A stretch of DNA of 64,000 nucleotides from an uncultured Mycobacteriaceae bacterium. Lineage in GTDB: Bacteria; Actinomycetota; Actinomycetes; Mycobacteriales; Mycobacteriaceae. Made by a program: the position numbers and the translations under genes. Numbering within the stretch: the first letter of the stretch is position 1; each line of letters opens with the position of its first letter. The stretch is taken from contig CADEGF010000002.1 in assembly GCA_902826815.1 (NCBI GenBank), forward strand, positions 139,888 to 203,887. Reading direction: 5' to 3'. Below the pieces are notes generated by a model that had not been told where the DNA came from, did not search any database, and worked only from the letters and a program-made list of their open reading frames with translations. This document shows, in pieces, positions 36,316 through 44,113 of this stretch.

Positions 36316-37212
36316 CTACCGCATGGCGGGCTGCGTCGGCGCCTTTGCCGAGTTGAGAAGTTTTACGAGGTCGTGTCGAAGAGCCTCTTCGGAGGTCGGC
36401 CAGATGCTGGTCCAGCGGGTCCCGTCCGGTCCGGCCGTGTGGCTGATCGTGATGCGCCCGAGTTCGGAGTCCACCACGGAGATCACATCCGGGTGGAAGT
36501 GGTTCTGGATGCCGTGGTCGATGACTGAGACGACCGCCATCGCCGATTCGTCGAGGTGACAGGCGGCTGACAACACCGCGACCTGATCAGGCGACAGTCC
36601 CAACCGGGCCAGCGCCGCCGCGAGAACCGGGCGACCCTTGGGCACGTTCTCTTTGAGCGTGCTCTCGAATGTCGCACTGGGCACGTTGAAGCCCGAGATC
36701 GCCGCGGCCGCACCGCGGGAGAAGGCATGTAGGACCGTGTCGCAGATCAAATCGGTCCGCTCGTCGTTGCGCGCGGCCTCGCCGAGCGGGGCGAGTACCA
36801 TTTCGTCTCCGCTGCGGGCGATCATGGCCAGCCAGCGGTCGCGCTGGCAGATGGACATCACGCGCTCGTCGATCAGCGCAGGCGGTTCCTCGCCTTCGGG
36901 CACCGATCCGTCGAGCGGTTTGGGCCGACGGATCACCACGAGAACTTCTCGCTGCGGTCTGCTGACGACGGCCATCCAGTCGCGAACCGCGCCGTCGACA
37001 CGACCGGCTTCGTCGATGACCCCCGCCGCGGCGAGCGAGTTGTACTCAGCAGTCTGAGACCACGGGACGTCGCCGATTTCGGTCGCGACGGTGCCGTCGC
37101 CGTCGACCGACGGGATGAAGGGACGCAGCCGCAGCGCGGTCGGCATCTTCTCGACGCCGAGTAGCGCCTGAAGCATCCAGATTCCGTTCGGTGTCGTCGT
37201 CAGATCAGCCAT
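36316..37212 (-). CDS. espG: ESX chaperone EspG
   Basis: A 298-residue cytosolic protein (MADLTTTPNGIWMLQALLGVEKMPTALRLRPFIP). EspG proteins bind the tip of PPE partners and keep PE/PPE pairs soluble until EccA and EccC take them. The start pattern (Trp-Met-Leu-Gln-Ala with a following Leu-Arg-Pro) and internal RDWMAVVSRPQREVLVVIRRP are typical. ATG 37212 is preferred to ATG 37242 because the intervening ten codons are not family-like and GAGGAGGGAC lies before it. Its partners should be the PE and PPE encoded just upstream (39554-38001). Confidence 0.88.
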   Translation of the reverse strand: MADLTTTPNGIWMLQALLGVEKMPTALRLRPFIPSVDGDGTVATEIGDVPWSQTAEYNSLAAAGVIDEAGRVDGAVRDWMAVVSRPQREVLVVIRRPKPLDGSVPEGEEPPALIDERVMSICQRDRWLAMIARSGDEMVLAPLGEAARNDERTDLICDTVLHAFSRGAAAAISGFNVPSATFESTLKENVPKGRPVLAAALARLGLSPDQVAVLSAACHLDESAMAVVSVIDHGIQNHFHPDVISVVDSELGRITISHTAGPDGTRWTSIWPTSEEALRHDLVKLLNSAKAPTQPAMR

Positions 37213-37296
37213 CGTGTCCCTCCTCCGGTGTAGACGTATCAAGGGAGGCCAACACGTGGGTCGGCCTCCCCTGCGTACGCGGATGCGGCGGTCTGA

Positions 37297-37581
37297 CTAG
37301 ACCCCGAACGAGTTGCCCGCGGCGACGTCGGTGTTCATCATCTCGTCGAGCACGTGCATCACGGTGCTGGAATGCCTGTTGCAGACGTCGACGCCTTCGT
37401 CGATGCCGCTGTTGATCAGCATCTGGGCTTGTTCGAAGGAGCCACCGCCGGTTCCTTCGAACTCCTCGCGGACGGCGACGAGGGCGTTCGTCGCCGACGA
37501 CCGGATGTTCTCGAGATGGCTGGCGGCGCCACCGATGCTCTGGGCGAAATCGGCCATCTCGCCTGGGCTGTACTGAAACAT
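37297..37581 (-). CDS. esxC: WXG100-family protein, EsxC-like, without a canonical WxG
   Basis: A 94-residue helical-hairpin protein (MFQYSPGEMADFAQSIGGAASHLENIRS). The turn reads EFEGTGGGSFEQAQ in place of a W-x-G motif. EsxC of M. tuberculosis ESX-2 also lacks W-x-G in its turn (I recall a His-Gly-Ala-Gln type turn followed by FFDAQAQ). The C-terminus (CNRHSSTVMHVLDEMMNTDVAAGNSF) has no YxxxD/E signal, as expected for the EsxA-type partner of the pair. It should form a heterodimer with the EsxD-like protein encoded 27 bases upstream. A ribosome binding site (AGAAAGGACC) precedes the ATG. Confidence 0.88.
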   Translation of the reverse strand: MFQYSPGEMADFAQSIGGAASHLENIRSSATNALVAVREEFEGTGGGSFEQAQMLINSGIDEGVDVCNRHSSTVMHVLDEMMNTDVAAGNSFGV

Positions 37582-37608
37582 TTGATGGTCCTTTCTGAAG
37601 TCGGGTGA

Positions 37609-37917
37609 TTAGGCCTGCGAGACGCCTTGCATGGCGGCGCGTGCGGCCGCTTCCTGCTCTTCGTATCTGGTTGCTGCGGATTGCAGGGCATGGATCAGCT
37701 CGCCCCACTGGGTGTTGAGCTTCATCTGGGCGTTGTGGATCTCCTCGGTGGTGACCACGTTGGCCGCCGACGCGTCGCCTTGCCATCCGCCACCGGCGAT
37801 GTTGTGCGAGGACTGCAGATAGTTCGTCAGAACGCCCTCGGCCTCGTTACGCAAGTTCTCGAGCTGGCCGGCCGCGGCGCGCAGCTTATCGGCGCCGACG
37901 ATAATGGTTGATGCCAC
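37609..37917 (-). CDS. esxD: WXG100-family protein, EsxD/CFP-10-like
   Basis: A 102-residue protein with the W-x-G turn GGGWQGDAS (about residue 44) and a C-terminal YEEQE that fits the YxxxD/E export signal. It is the EsxB-type partner, carrying the signal for the EsxC-like protein. Residues 1-40 (MASTIIVGADKLRAAAGQLENLRNEAEG) form the first helix. A ribosome binding site (GAGGAAGAGG) lies before the ATG. The pair is preceded by PPE and PE genes, the common ESX order. Confidence 0.92.
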   Translation of the reverse strand: MASTIIVGADKLRAAAGQLENLRNEAEGVLTNYLQSSHNIAGGGWQGDASAANVVTTEEIHNAQMKLNTQWGELIHALQSAATRYEEQEAAARAAMQGVSQA

Positions 37918-38000
37918 TTGATATTCCTCTTCCTCAATTTGCTGACGGGATGTCTAGAGCCTATTCCGCGTTAGCGGAGGTCTTTGCACCAATTTCTCGG

Positions 38001-39239
38001 TCAATCCTCCCTTCCGGAGCGTGGACCAACCGTTAGCTGCATGGTCCTACCCTCGGCGGAGCCTTCCCTGCCGCGCTCATCGCGGCCCATCGCACTGGCT
38101 GCGCCTGCGGCGGCAGGCGCGCCGTAAAGTCCGCCACCGCCACCTGCTGTTGTCGGCCCTGCCGATGCCGCAACCTCGGGCACCCCGGCTCCCGGCGTCC
38201 AACCGGTCGGCAGCTTGGGCGCACCGGGTGCGTTGAAGCTTCCTGTGGGCCGGGTGAAGCTGGACATCACCCCGGCTCCGGAACCGAAGCCGCCACCGCC
38301 GCCGCCGCCGCGGGCCGCGGCATCCGTCGTCGCGGCCAAGGGTGTCTGGTCCAGGCCGCCGGCCATCTTGTCGATTCCGGCGGCGCCACCGCCGGTCATG
38401 CCTTGGCTCAACGGTCCGAGCATGCCCATCGCCATCTGCGGCATCTGGCCGAGCATCTGCGGGAACTGGCCCAGCATCTGCAGCGGTTGGGAAGCCATCT
38501 GCGGCAGCTGACCGAGCTGGCTCATCATCTGCATCGGCATGGAGGCCATCGAGTTGGCGGGCGCGGCCGCGGCCTGGGCACCCGGTTGCACGGCGCTCGA
38601 CGCCTGGTTGACCCCGTTGAGGCTCTGCGACATCGCGGCGCTGGCTGCACCGCTTGCCGCCGCATGGCCGACCGCGGCGGCCTGGCCGGCCTGGCCCGCG
38701 GGGTTGGCCGTCAGGGGCGCGGGCGGTGGCGGCGTGAGGAGCGCGGTGAGGATCGCCATCACGATCCCTTCGTAGCCGCCCATCTGCCCGGCGTTGTTGA
38801 TCCAGAACCCCTCGTAAGCAGCGTCGAGGACCCCCATCGGCGGAAAGTTGATGCCGCAGAAGTTCGTCATGGCGAGACCGGTCCAGGTGTCGCGGTTCAC
38901 GTTGCAGACCGGCACCTGAATCATCGACATCTTGGCGGTGACGTACGCCTGCTCGATTCCGGCCGCCGAGACTGCCGACTGCTGCACCCATGCGGCGAGA
39001 AGCTGTAGCGCGGCGACGTAGGGCATCGCGGTGGCCATCATCGCGGTTCCGCCGACGCCGACCCATCCGGTCGAAGCGGTGATGCCCGCGGTGGCCGCCA
39101 TCTTGGCGCCCTCTGCGGTGAGCGCCGCGGCAAGCGCCTCGTACGCCGCCGCTGCCGCGGCGATGCTGGCGCCTTGGTCGCCGAGCATCAGCTGGCCGGC
39201 GTTAACCTCGGGTGGAAATAGACTCCACTGGCCCGCCAC
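38001..39239 (-). CDS. PPE family protein (PPE69-like position)
   Basis: A 412-residue protein. The PPE domain (about residues 1-180) starts MAGQWSLFPPEVNAGQLML and has the WxG of the helical bundle in STGWVGVGGTAMMAT. The C-terminal 230 residues are rich in Ala, Gln, Met and Gly (repeats such as MPQMAMGMLGPLSQGM and GGGGGGGFGSG) and probably disordered. PPE proteins are exported through ESX as heterodimers with PE partners. It directly follows the PE gene (six-base gap). The EspG-binding tip would be in the PPE domain around residues 120-140. Confidence 0.9.
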   Translation of the reverse strand: MAGQWSLFPPEVNAGQLMLGDQGASIAAAAAAYEALAAALTAEGAKMAATAGITASTGWVGVGGTAMMATAMPYVAALQLLAAWVQQSAVSAAGIEQAYVTAKMSMIQVPVCNVNRDTWTGLAMTNFCGINFPPMGVLDAAYEGFWINNAGQMGGYEGIVMAILTALLTPPPPAPLTANPAGQAGQAAAVGHAAASGAASAAMSQSLNGVNQASSAVQPGAQAAAAPANSMASMPMQMMSQLGQLPQMASQPLQMLGQFPQMLGQMPQMAMGMLGPLSQGMTGGGAAGIDKMAGGLDQTPLAATTDAAARGGGGGGGFGSGAGVMSSFTRPTGSFNAPGAPKLPTGWTPGAGVPEVAASAGPTTAGGGGGLYGAPAAAGAASAMGRDERGREGSAEGRTMQLTVGPRSGRED

Positions 39240-39245
39240 GAGCGG

Positions 39246-39554
39246 CTAAGCCCCTCCGATGGTGGCCGCGGCGGTGTTGATGGCCTCGACCGCGGTGTAC
39301 GTTGCGCCGCTTGAGCCGATCGCGCCAGCGAACAGTTCCCGCATGGCGATGTACTCGGCCAGGATGCCCGTGGTGGCGGCGCTGCGGGCAACCAGCGCCG
39401 CTGCCGCCCGCACCGACACGTCATCGGCGCCAGGAGGGAGAACGGCGGAGGTGGGTCCTGCCGCGGCGGCTGCCGCAGCCGCCAGAGTGGCGGCGGCGCC
39501 GCTCTCCGAGCTGGCCGCCGCTGCCAAGATCGCCGGATCGACGTTTATTAGCAT
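39246..39554 (-). CDS. PE family protein (PE36-like position)
   Basis: A 102-residue PE protein: two amphipathic helices rich in Ala (DPAILAAAASSESGAAATLAAAAAAAAGPTSAVLPPGADDVSVRAAAALVAR). The C-terminus carries YTAVE, which fits the YxxxD/E secretion signal. It should pair with the PPE protein encoded next. There is no extension beyond the PE domain. The gene starts 94 bases after the eccC stop. Confidence 0.9.
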   Translation of the reverse strand: MLINVDPAILAAAASSESGAAATLAAAAAAAAGPTSAVLPPGADDVSVRAAAALVARSAATTGILAEYIAMRELFAGAIGSSGATYTAVEAINTAAATIGGA

Positions 39555-39647
39555 GTTTTCTCCCGACTGACGTAGCTGAGGTATGCAGTCTAAGGCTGGT
39601 GCAGGCTGCTCTCCAACGCTAATTTCAAAATCGGAACCACCGTCCGC

Positions 39648-42587
39648 CTAAGTTTGCGGGCTTGCCGGAGTCGGTGGAACAGGAGGAGCACTCCACCCGA
39701 TAAGAGCACTTGTAGTGCCTGTTCGCGTGAAGAAGATGGCTTTGCCAGAGCGCTGCGGTTCGGCATAGATGTCCGCGACGATCTTTCCGGCGTCGCGGCG
39801 CCCGTCCATGACCAGGATCGGTGCGAGTGAAGCGCGGAGTTTGCCAAGTACGGAACTGCCGATGGCCACCTGATTCCAGTTAGCCACCGCGGTGGCGGCA
39901 AATACATGCAGCCCGGTATCCCTTGCGCCTTCGACGTGCGGGCCCAGGTTCATCAGCGGGTTGTCCATCGATGACCACACCCCGGCATCGTCGACCACGA
40001 CGAAGATTTCGGGTCCGGAGTAGAACTTCTTCGTCATCATCTCCTCCTGCGTCGTGCCCGGAGGGGGCTGGCGACCGTCGAGTTCAGCAACGAGATCGCG
40101 GATCGCTTCGCGGATCGCGGTCTGGGTGTAGGCGTAGTCGCGCAGATGCGGCCCCTGCACGACACCGAGCAGGGTCCGGCGGGGGTCGAGCACCAGGATC
40201 TGGGCCTCTTCGGGGGGATAGAGGGACGTGATCGACCGGCACATCACCCGAAGGAAGTTCGTCCGGCCAGACCGCGGCGCACCGACCGCGATGGCATGCG
40301 GGTGATCCGCGATGTCGATGTAGGCGGGCCCGAGGTCGGTCTCGGAAAGGCCGAACGGGACAAGGCTGCGCCGGGCGACCGGCTGGGCCAGTCGCTGAAC
40401 CTCTTCGAACGGCACGGACTCGGGCAGCCTGCTGACGGTTGCCGCCTTCTGCACACCCGAGACCTGTGCGATCAGCGCGCCGATATCGCGCGTCGCCACC
40501 CCGCCTTCCGCACGTTCGCCGAGTTCCGGGACGCCGATCAACAGATGCATGCCGGGCTTGGTCAACCCTCGGCCCGGCATCCCTTTCGGGACCTTCTTGG
40601 CGAGCTGACGATTCATCTCGGAATCGCCTGGGTCGGTCAGCCGCAGCTCGATGCGTTCGGTCGCAAGCGGCTTGAGCGCCTGCTTGAAACCCTGCAGATA
40701 GCTCGTGTGCGAGACGACGATGTGCACGCCGTAGCCCAGGCTGCGCCCCAACGCGACGATGTGGTCAACGTACTGGGGAAACTCGGTGGCGAAGGCCGCC
40801 CAGCCGTCGATGACGAGGACGACGTCGCCGCCTGCGACGGGGACCTGTTCGGGCTTGTCGCTGAACTTGCGCCGCCGAACCTCCTCCATATCCAGCCCGG
40901 ACTTGGCGAACACCGCCTCACGTTCGGCGACGATGCCCTGCACCGACGAAATGATGCGGCCGACGCCCTCGCGGTCGACCGCCGGAGCCAGGCCCGCCAC
41001 GTGTGGCAACCCTGCGACGGCCGACAGGCTCGGGCCGCCTGCGGCCACGCAGTAGAACTGGACCCGCTCCGGCCGGTACATCAGCGCCGCTGTGGTCATC
41101 ATCGTCGCCAGGGTGGTGGTCACACCCGACTGCGGTCCGCCGATCACCAATGCGTTGGCGCCGAGCAGATCGAGCGCGTGCACGTCCTGACGGTGCTGTC
41201 GCGGGCGGTCCTCGATGCCGACCGGGAAAGTGAGGCCGGGATTGCGGCCGTAGTCGACATCCCACGGCTTGCCGCGCACGAGTCGGACCAACTGGTCGGC
41301 TGTCGGCGACTGTTCCAGCGGGGGAAGCCAGAGCTGGCGCGGAGGCCGCGCGCCGGTCGCCTTCAACGAGTCGACGATCGTGTCGACGACCGTCGGCGGC
41401 AGCTCGCCCGGCGCCAATGCCGTAGGCGCCTGCTCCTCGACCGGCGCGGGCTCCTGGTCGTTCGTCTCCGGGGGTGCCAGCAGACCCTCGACGTCGGGTA
41501 CCTCGGTGGCGGTGAACGTCCGTGGGGTGAACCAGGTACCGGCGGCGGCCACCTGTGCGGGCCCGCCGTCCTCGGGTGGCGGCACGAACGGTGGCGACGT
41601 GTAGAACGCCCGGAACTCGCGGGGCGGCCGCATGCCCTCGCGCAGGTATCCGGTGCCCTCCTTGCCCTTCTCGGGCAGGTGGGCGGCGATCGACGAGCCG
41701 ATGGCTTCGCGAGAGTCCTCTTCGGTGCCTGTTCGCAGCGCCATGAAGAAGCCGATGAGGCTGCGAATCTTCATCAGGCGGTGGGAGTCGACGGTCTGAC
41801 CGGCCAACTGCAGGAAGACGTGCATCGATCGACCCTGGCGCACGATGCGCCAACAGAGGTCGACGAACTCGGCGCCCAGCTCGCTGCGGAACAGCTCCTG
41901 GTACTCGTCGATGATCACGACGAGACCCGGCACCGGCTCCAACGACGGGTCGACCATCCGCTTTTCGTTGTAGACGTTGAGGTCCTTGCAGTTCGTCGCG
42001 GCACAGAGCGCGCCTCGACGGTCGAGTTCTCCCTCGAGCGCCTCGAGCATGCGCTCGACGAGGTGCGTCTCGTCACCGAGGTTGCTGACGCTGGCCACCA
42101 CATGCGGAAAGCGTTCCAGCACAATGCCTGCCGACTTCATCTTCCAGTCCAGGAAGGCGACGTTGACCGTTTCGGGCGAGTGCGTCAAGGCCAACGAGGT
42201 GACCTCAGTGATGATGGTCTCCGACTTGCCTGAGCCCGAGAAGCCGATCAGCACCGAGTGCATGCCCATCCCGTATTGAGATGTCTCCTTCAGGTCCAAT
42301 TCGACGATCTCGCCGGTCGGATCGAGCCCGATCGGGAAGCGCATCCACAGCCGATTCTGGGTGCGGCGGGCCGACCATAGCCGGTCGACGTCCAGCTTGC
42401 GCGCATCGCGAATGCCGAGAACTTCCAACAGGTCTCGACCGGGGCCGTCGGAGGTCGCAGCAGCCGACGCCGCGCCTGCGGGCCGCCACGGAGCCATGCT
42501 GCGCGCGAACCTCTCGGCCTCGGCGATGCTCATGGTGTCGGCGACGGCGTAGAAGGCGTCGTCGAGTTCCTCGGGCAGTGATGTCAC
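39648..42587 (-). CDS. eccCb: EccC ATPase part (three FtsK/SpoIIIE-type modules), separate from its membrane part
   Basis: A 979-residue protein with three tandem P-loop ATPase modules. Module 1 has Walker A GFSGSGKSE (about residue 115) and Walker B LVVIIDEYQELF. Module 2 has the degenerate P-loop IGGPQSGVTTT and VVLVIDGWAAF. Module 3 has AVGAPRSGRTN and IFVVVDDAGVW. EccC drives ESX secretion; module 3 normally binds the C-terminal signal of EsxB-type substrates. The start is GTG 42587, overlapping the stop of the upstream EccC part (GTGA). Its first residues (PEELDDAFYAVADTMSIAEAERFARSMAPWRP) match the linker that usually precedes module 1. The usual split, in ESX-1, lies between modules 1 and 2 instead. 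Confidence 0.93.
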   Translation of the reverse strand: MTSLPEELDDAFYAVADTMSIAEAERFARSMAPWRPAGAASAAATSDGPGRDLLEVLGIRDARKLDVDRLWSARRTQNRLWMRFPIGLDPTGEIVELDLKETSQYGMGMHSVLIGFSGSGKSETIITEVTSLALTHSPETVNVAFLDWKMKSAGIVLERFPHVVASVSNLGDETHLVERMLEALEGELDRRGALCAATNCKDLNVYNEKRMVDPSLEPVPGLVVIIDEYQELFRSELGAEFVDLCWRIVRQGRSMHVFLQLAGQTVDSHRLMKIRSLIGFFMALRTGTEEDSREAIGSSIAAHLPEKGKEGTGYLREGMRPPREFRAFYTSPPFVPPPEDGGPAQVAAAGTWFTPRTFTATEVPDVEGLLAPPETNDQEPAPVEEQAPTALAPGELPPTVVDTIVDSLKATGARPPRQLWLPPLEQSPTADQLVRLVRGKPWDVDYGRNPGLTFPVGIEDRPRQHRQDVHALDLLGANALVIGGPQSGVTTTLATMMTTAALMYRPERVQFYCVAAGGPSLSAVAGLPHVAGLAPAVDREGVGRIISSVQGIVAEREAVFAKSGLDMEEVRRRKFSDKPEQVPVAGGDVVLVIDGWAAFATEFPQYVDHIVALGRSLGYGVHIVVSHTSYLQGFKQALKPLATERIELRLTDPGDSEMNRQLAKKVPKGMPGRGLTKPGMHLLIGVPELGERAEGGVATRDIGALIAQVSGVQKAATVSRLPESVPFEEVQRLAQPVARRSLVPFGLSETDLGPAYIDIADHPHAIAVGAPRSGRTNFLRVMCRSITSLYPPEEAQILVLDPRRTLLGVVQGPHLRDYAYTQTAIREAIRDLVAELDGRQPPPGTTQEEMMTKKFYSGPEIFVVVDDAGVWSSMDNPLMNLGPHVEGARDTGLHVFAATAVANWNQVAIGSSVLGKLRASLAPILVMDGRRDAGKIVADIYAEPQRSGKAIFFTRTGTTSALIGWSAPPVPPTPASPQT

Positions 42588-43741
42588 CGGTAGCCGACCC
42601 CCACACGCTTGCGCAGCACCCCGTTCGACAGCCGGTACGTGGTGTCGGGATCGAAGCCGACGCCGAACCCCACTTCTGGCGCCAACCGGACGAAGCACAC
42701 GCGACCGACGCCGCGCTTACCGGTGGCGCCCGCCCAGTCCTCGGCCGCGCCGCAGTTGTCGTCGATGATCACCCAGAGTGGCGGTGCGGACGGATCCGGG
42801 CCGCCGTGCAGGCCGCTGGCCGGCGGCGTCCACTCCTTGCGATCAAGGAGTTCGTCGCCTGCGAAGGCTTCCAGTTCGGTGGGCGAGGTGAACACGAGCC
42901 TGCGCTCACCGCATCCGTCACGGGCCTCGCGGTGCTGGCAGTGCGGCAGCCACTTCAGCCAATCCCAGCTGCCCGGCGCCGACGTCACCACCATGATCTG
43001 CAGATCGGCAGGGCTGTGGAACGCGGCGAGCTGGCAGACCATCGATCGCGCGACGCTGCGCACCGAATCCATCTCGCCGACCAGGGAGATGCCGGGGCTG
43101 CGCTCCAGCCACAGCACCCGGGCCATCCCGCGGACATGACGTTGTTCGAGCAGGAACTTGCGCAGTGCGTGACCCGTCGCTGGTTCGATCTTGGAGGCCG
43201 CCGCTATCTGCGGCTTGTCGACGGTCATCGCCAGCTCGACGCGCCCGGTGCCAAGGCGCACCACACCGAACTCCGGGTCGCCGGGGCGACGCTCCCACAT
43301 CCGTGGCGAGCCCGCGATGCTCACCAATTCTGAAGGCGCCCAATGGCTGTGCTCGCGGTGCTCCCACTGCTTGCGGGCGGCCTCCTGCACTTCGTCGCGC
43401 ACCTCGTCGAGGCGGGCGAAGTACTCACGGCGGTACTGCTCGAGCTGGCTCCACGGCATCTTCTGGGCGGCCCCGCGTCCGCGGAAGAGCATTCCGCCCA
43501 TGCTCATCAGCATGATCAGAGGGAAGATGGCAAACCCGGTAGCAAGCGATCGCTGGCCCGATACGTACATCGCGATGATGAATCCGAGGACGCCGACGAT
43601 GAGGCCGATCGGCAGCACGATGCCCCAGATGCTTCGCGGTGGCGGGACCGGTGCTGCGATCGGCGGTTCGACCGCGATCTTGCCCCCACCGGCCTCGGGA
43701 GGTGGCACACGCGGTGGTGGCACGAAGGGGCGGGTGGTCAC
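42584..43741 (-). CDS. eccCa: EccC N-terminal part: membrane anchor plus DUF ATPase-like domain
   Basis: A 385-residue protein with a Pro-rich start, two membrane helices (IWGIVLPIGLIVGVLGFIIAMYV and LATGFAIFPLIMLMSMGGML) and the EccC stalk/DUF domain (MPWSQLEQYRREYFARLDEVRDEVQ; FGVVRLGTGRVELAMTVDKPQ; RALPRT-type middle; FVRLAPEVGFGVGFDPDTTYRLSNGVLRKRV). In complete EccC proteins this region is followed at once by ATPase module 1. Here it ends at 42584 and the modules are made from a separate, overlapping gene. The two products must meet in the membrane complex. GTG 43741 is the start. A frameshift in an original single gene is the alternative explanation. Confidence 0.9.
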   Translation of the reverse strand: MTTRPFVPPPRVPPPEAGGGKIAVEPPIAAPVPPPRSIWGIVLPIGLIVGVLGFIIAMYVSGQRSLATGFAIFPLIMLMSMGGMLFRGRGAAQKMPWSQLEQYRREYFARLDEVRDEVQEAARKQWEHREHSHWAPSELVSIAGSPRMWERRPGDPEFGVVRLGTGRVELAMTVDKPQIAAASKIEPATGHALRKFLLEQRHVRGMARVLWLERSPGISLVGEMDSVRSVARSMVCQLAAFHSPADLQIMVVTSAPGSWDWLKWLPHCQHREARDGCGERRLVFTSPTELEAFAGDELLDRKEWTPPASGLHGGPDPSAPPLWVIIDDNCGAAEDWAGATGKRGVGRVCFVRLAPEVGFGVGFDPDTTYRLSNGVLRKRVGVGYR

Positions 43742-43797
43742 TTCGTAAACCTAACCGAGATTCGCCTGTGAGCAGGTCGGCAACCTTTTCGAGGGCA

Positions 43798-44097
43798 TCA
43801 GCGGCTGGCTTTCCAGGACTCTTGAGCAACCACATTTGCGCTAGCAAGTAAATCGTTGAGCTTATCCTCGAGGGCGAGGTGGGTGAGCCTGCCAGGGACC
43901 GACTCGGCGATGGCCAGGCTGAGCAACCGACCGTCGGGGCCGAGTTGGATACGGATGTCGCCGTCGGGGTCGAGCGCGTCTGTGCGAAGTGCGGCGAGAC
44001 GGTCCAAGACGGACGTCAGCTCGTCGTAGGTCGCCGCCAATTCAGCCTGGCTGTACTTGACCTTGGCGGCGTCATCGAGGTCATCGAATCCGGTCAT
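43798..44097 (-). CDS. YbaB/EbfC-like small protein of the ESX locus (EspL-like)
   Basis: A 99-residue protein (109 if ATG 44127 is used). SQAELAATYDELTSVLDRLAALRTDALDPDGDIRIQLGPDGRLLSLAIAESVPGRLTHLALEDKLNDLLASANVVAQESW shows the YbaB/EbfC-type fold: helix, three-stranded sheet and long helix. EspL of ESX-1 has the same fold. YbaB proteins bind DNA, but those in ESX loci appear to support substrate stability. A paralogue lies at 60252-60626. It ends 57 bases before the EccC N-terminal gene. Confidence 0.72.
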   Translation of the reverse strand: MTGFDDLDDAAKVKYSQAELAATYDELTSVLDRLAALRTDALDPDGDIRIQLGPDGRLLSLAIAESVPGRLTHLALEDKLNDLLASANVVAQESWKASR

Positions 44098-44113
44098 CGT
44101 CGGCGATCTCTCA

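Noticed and set aside
38001-39239. Ala/Gly/Met-rich codon repeats of the PPE gene as a CRISPR-like or tandem repeat array
   Set aside because: The units are irregular in length and sequence and are explained by the low-complexity tail of the protein.
40146-42233. 695-codon plus-strand frame opposite the EccC ATPase gene
   Set aside because: The minus strand has three P-loop modules. The plus frame is His/Arg-rich shadow sequence.
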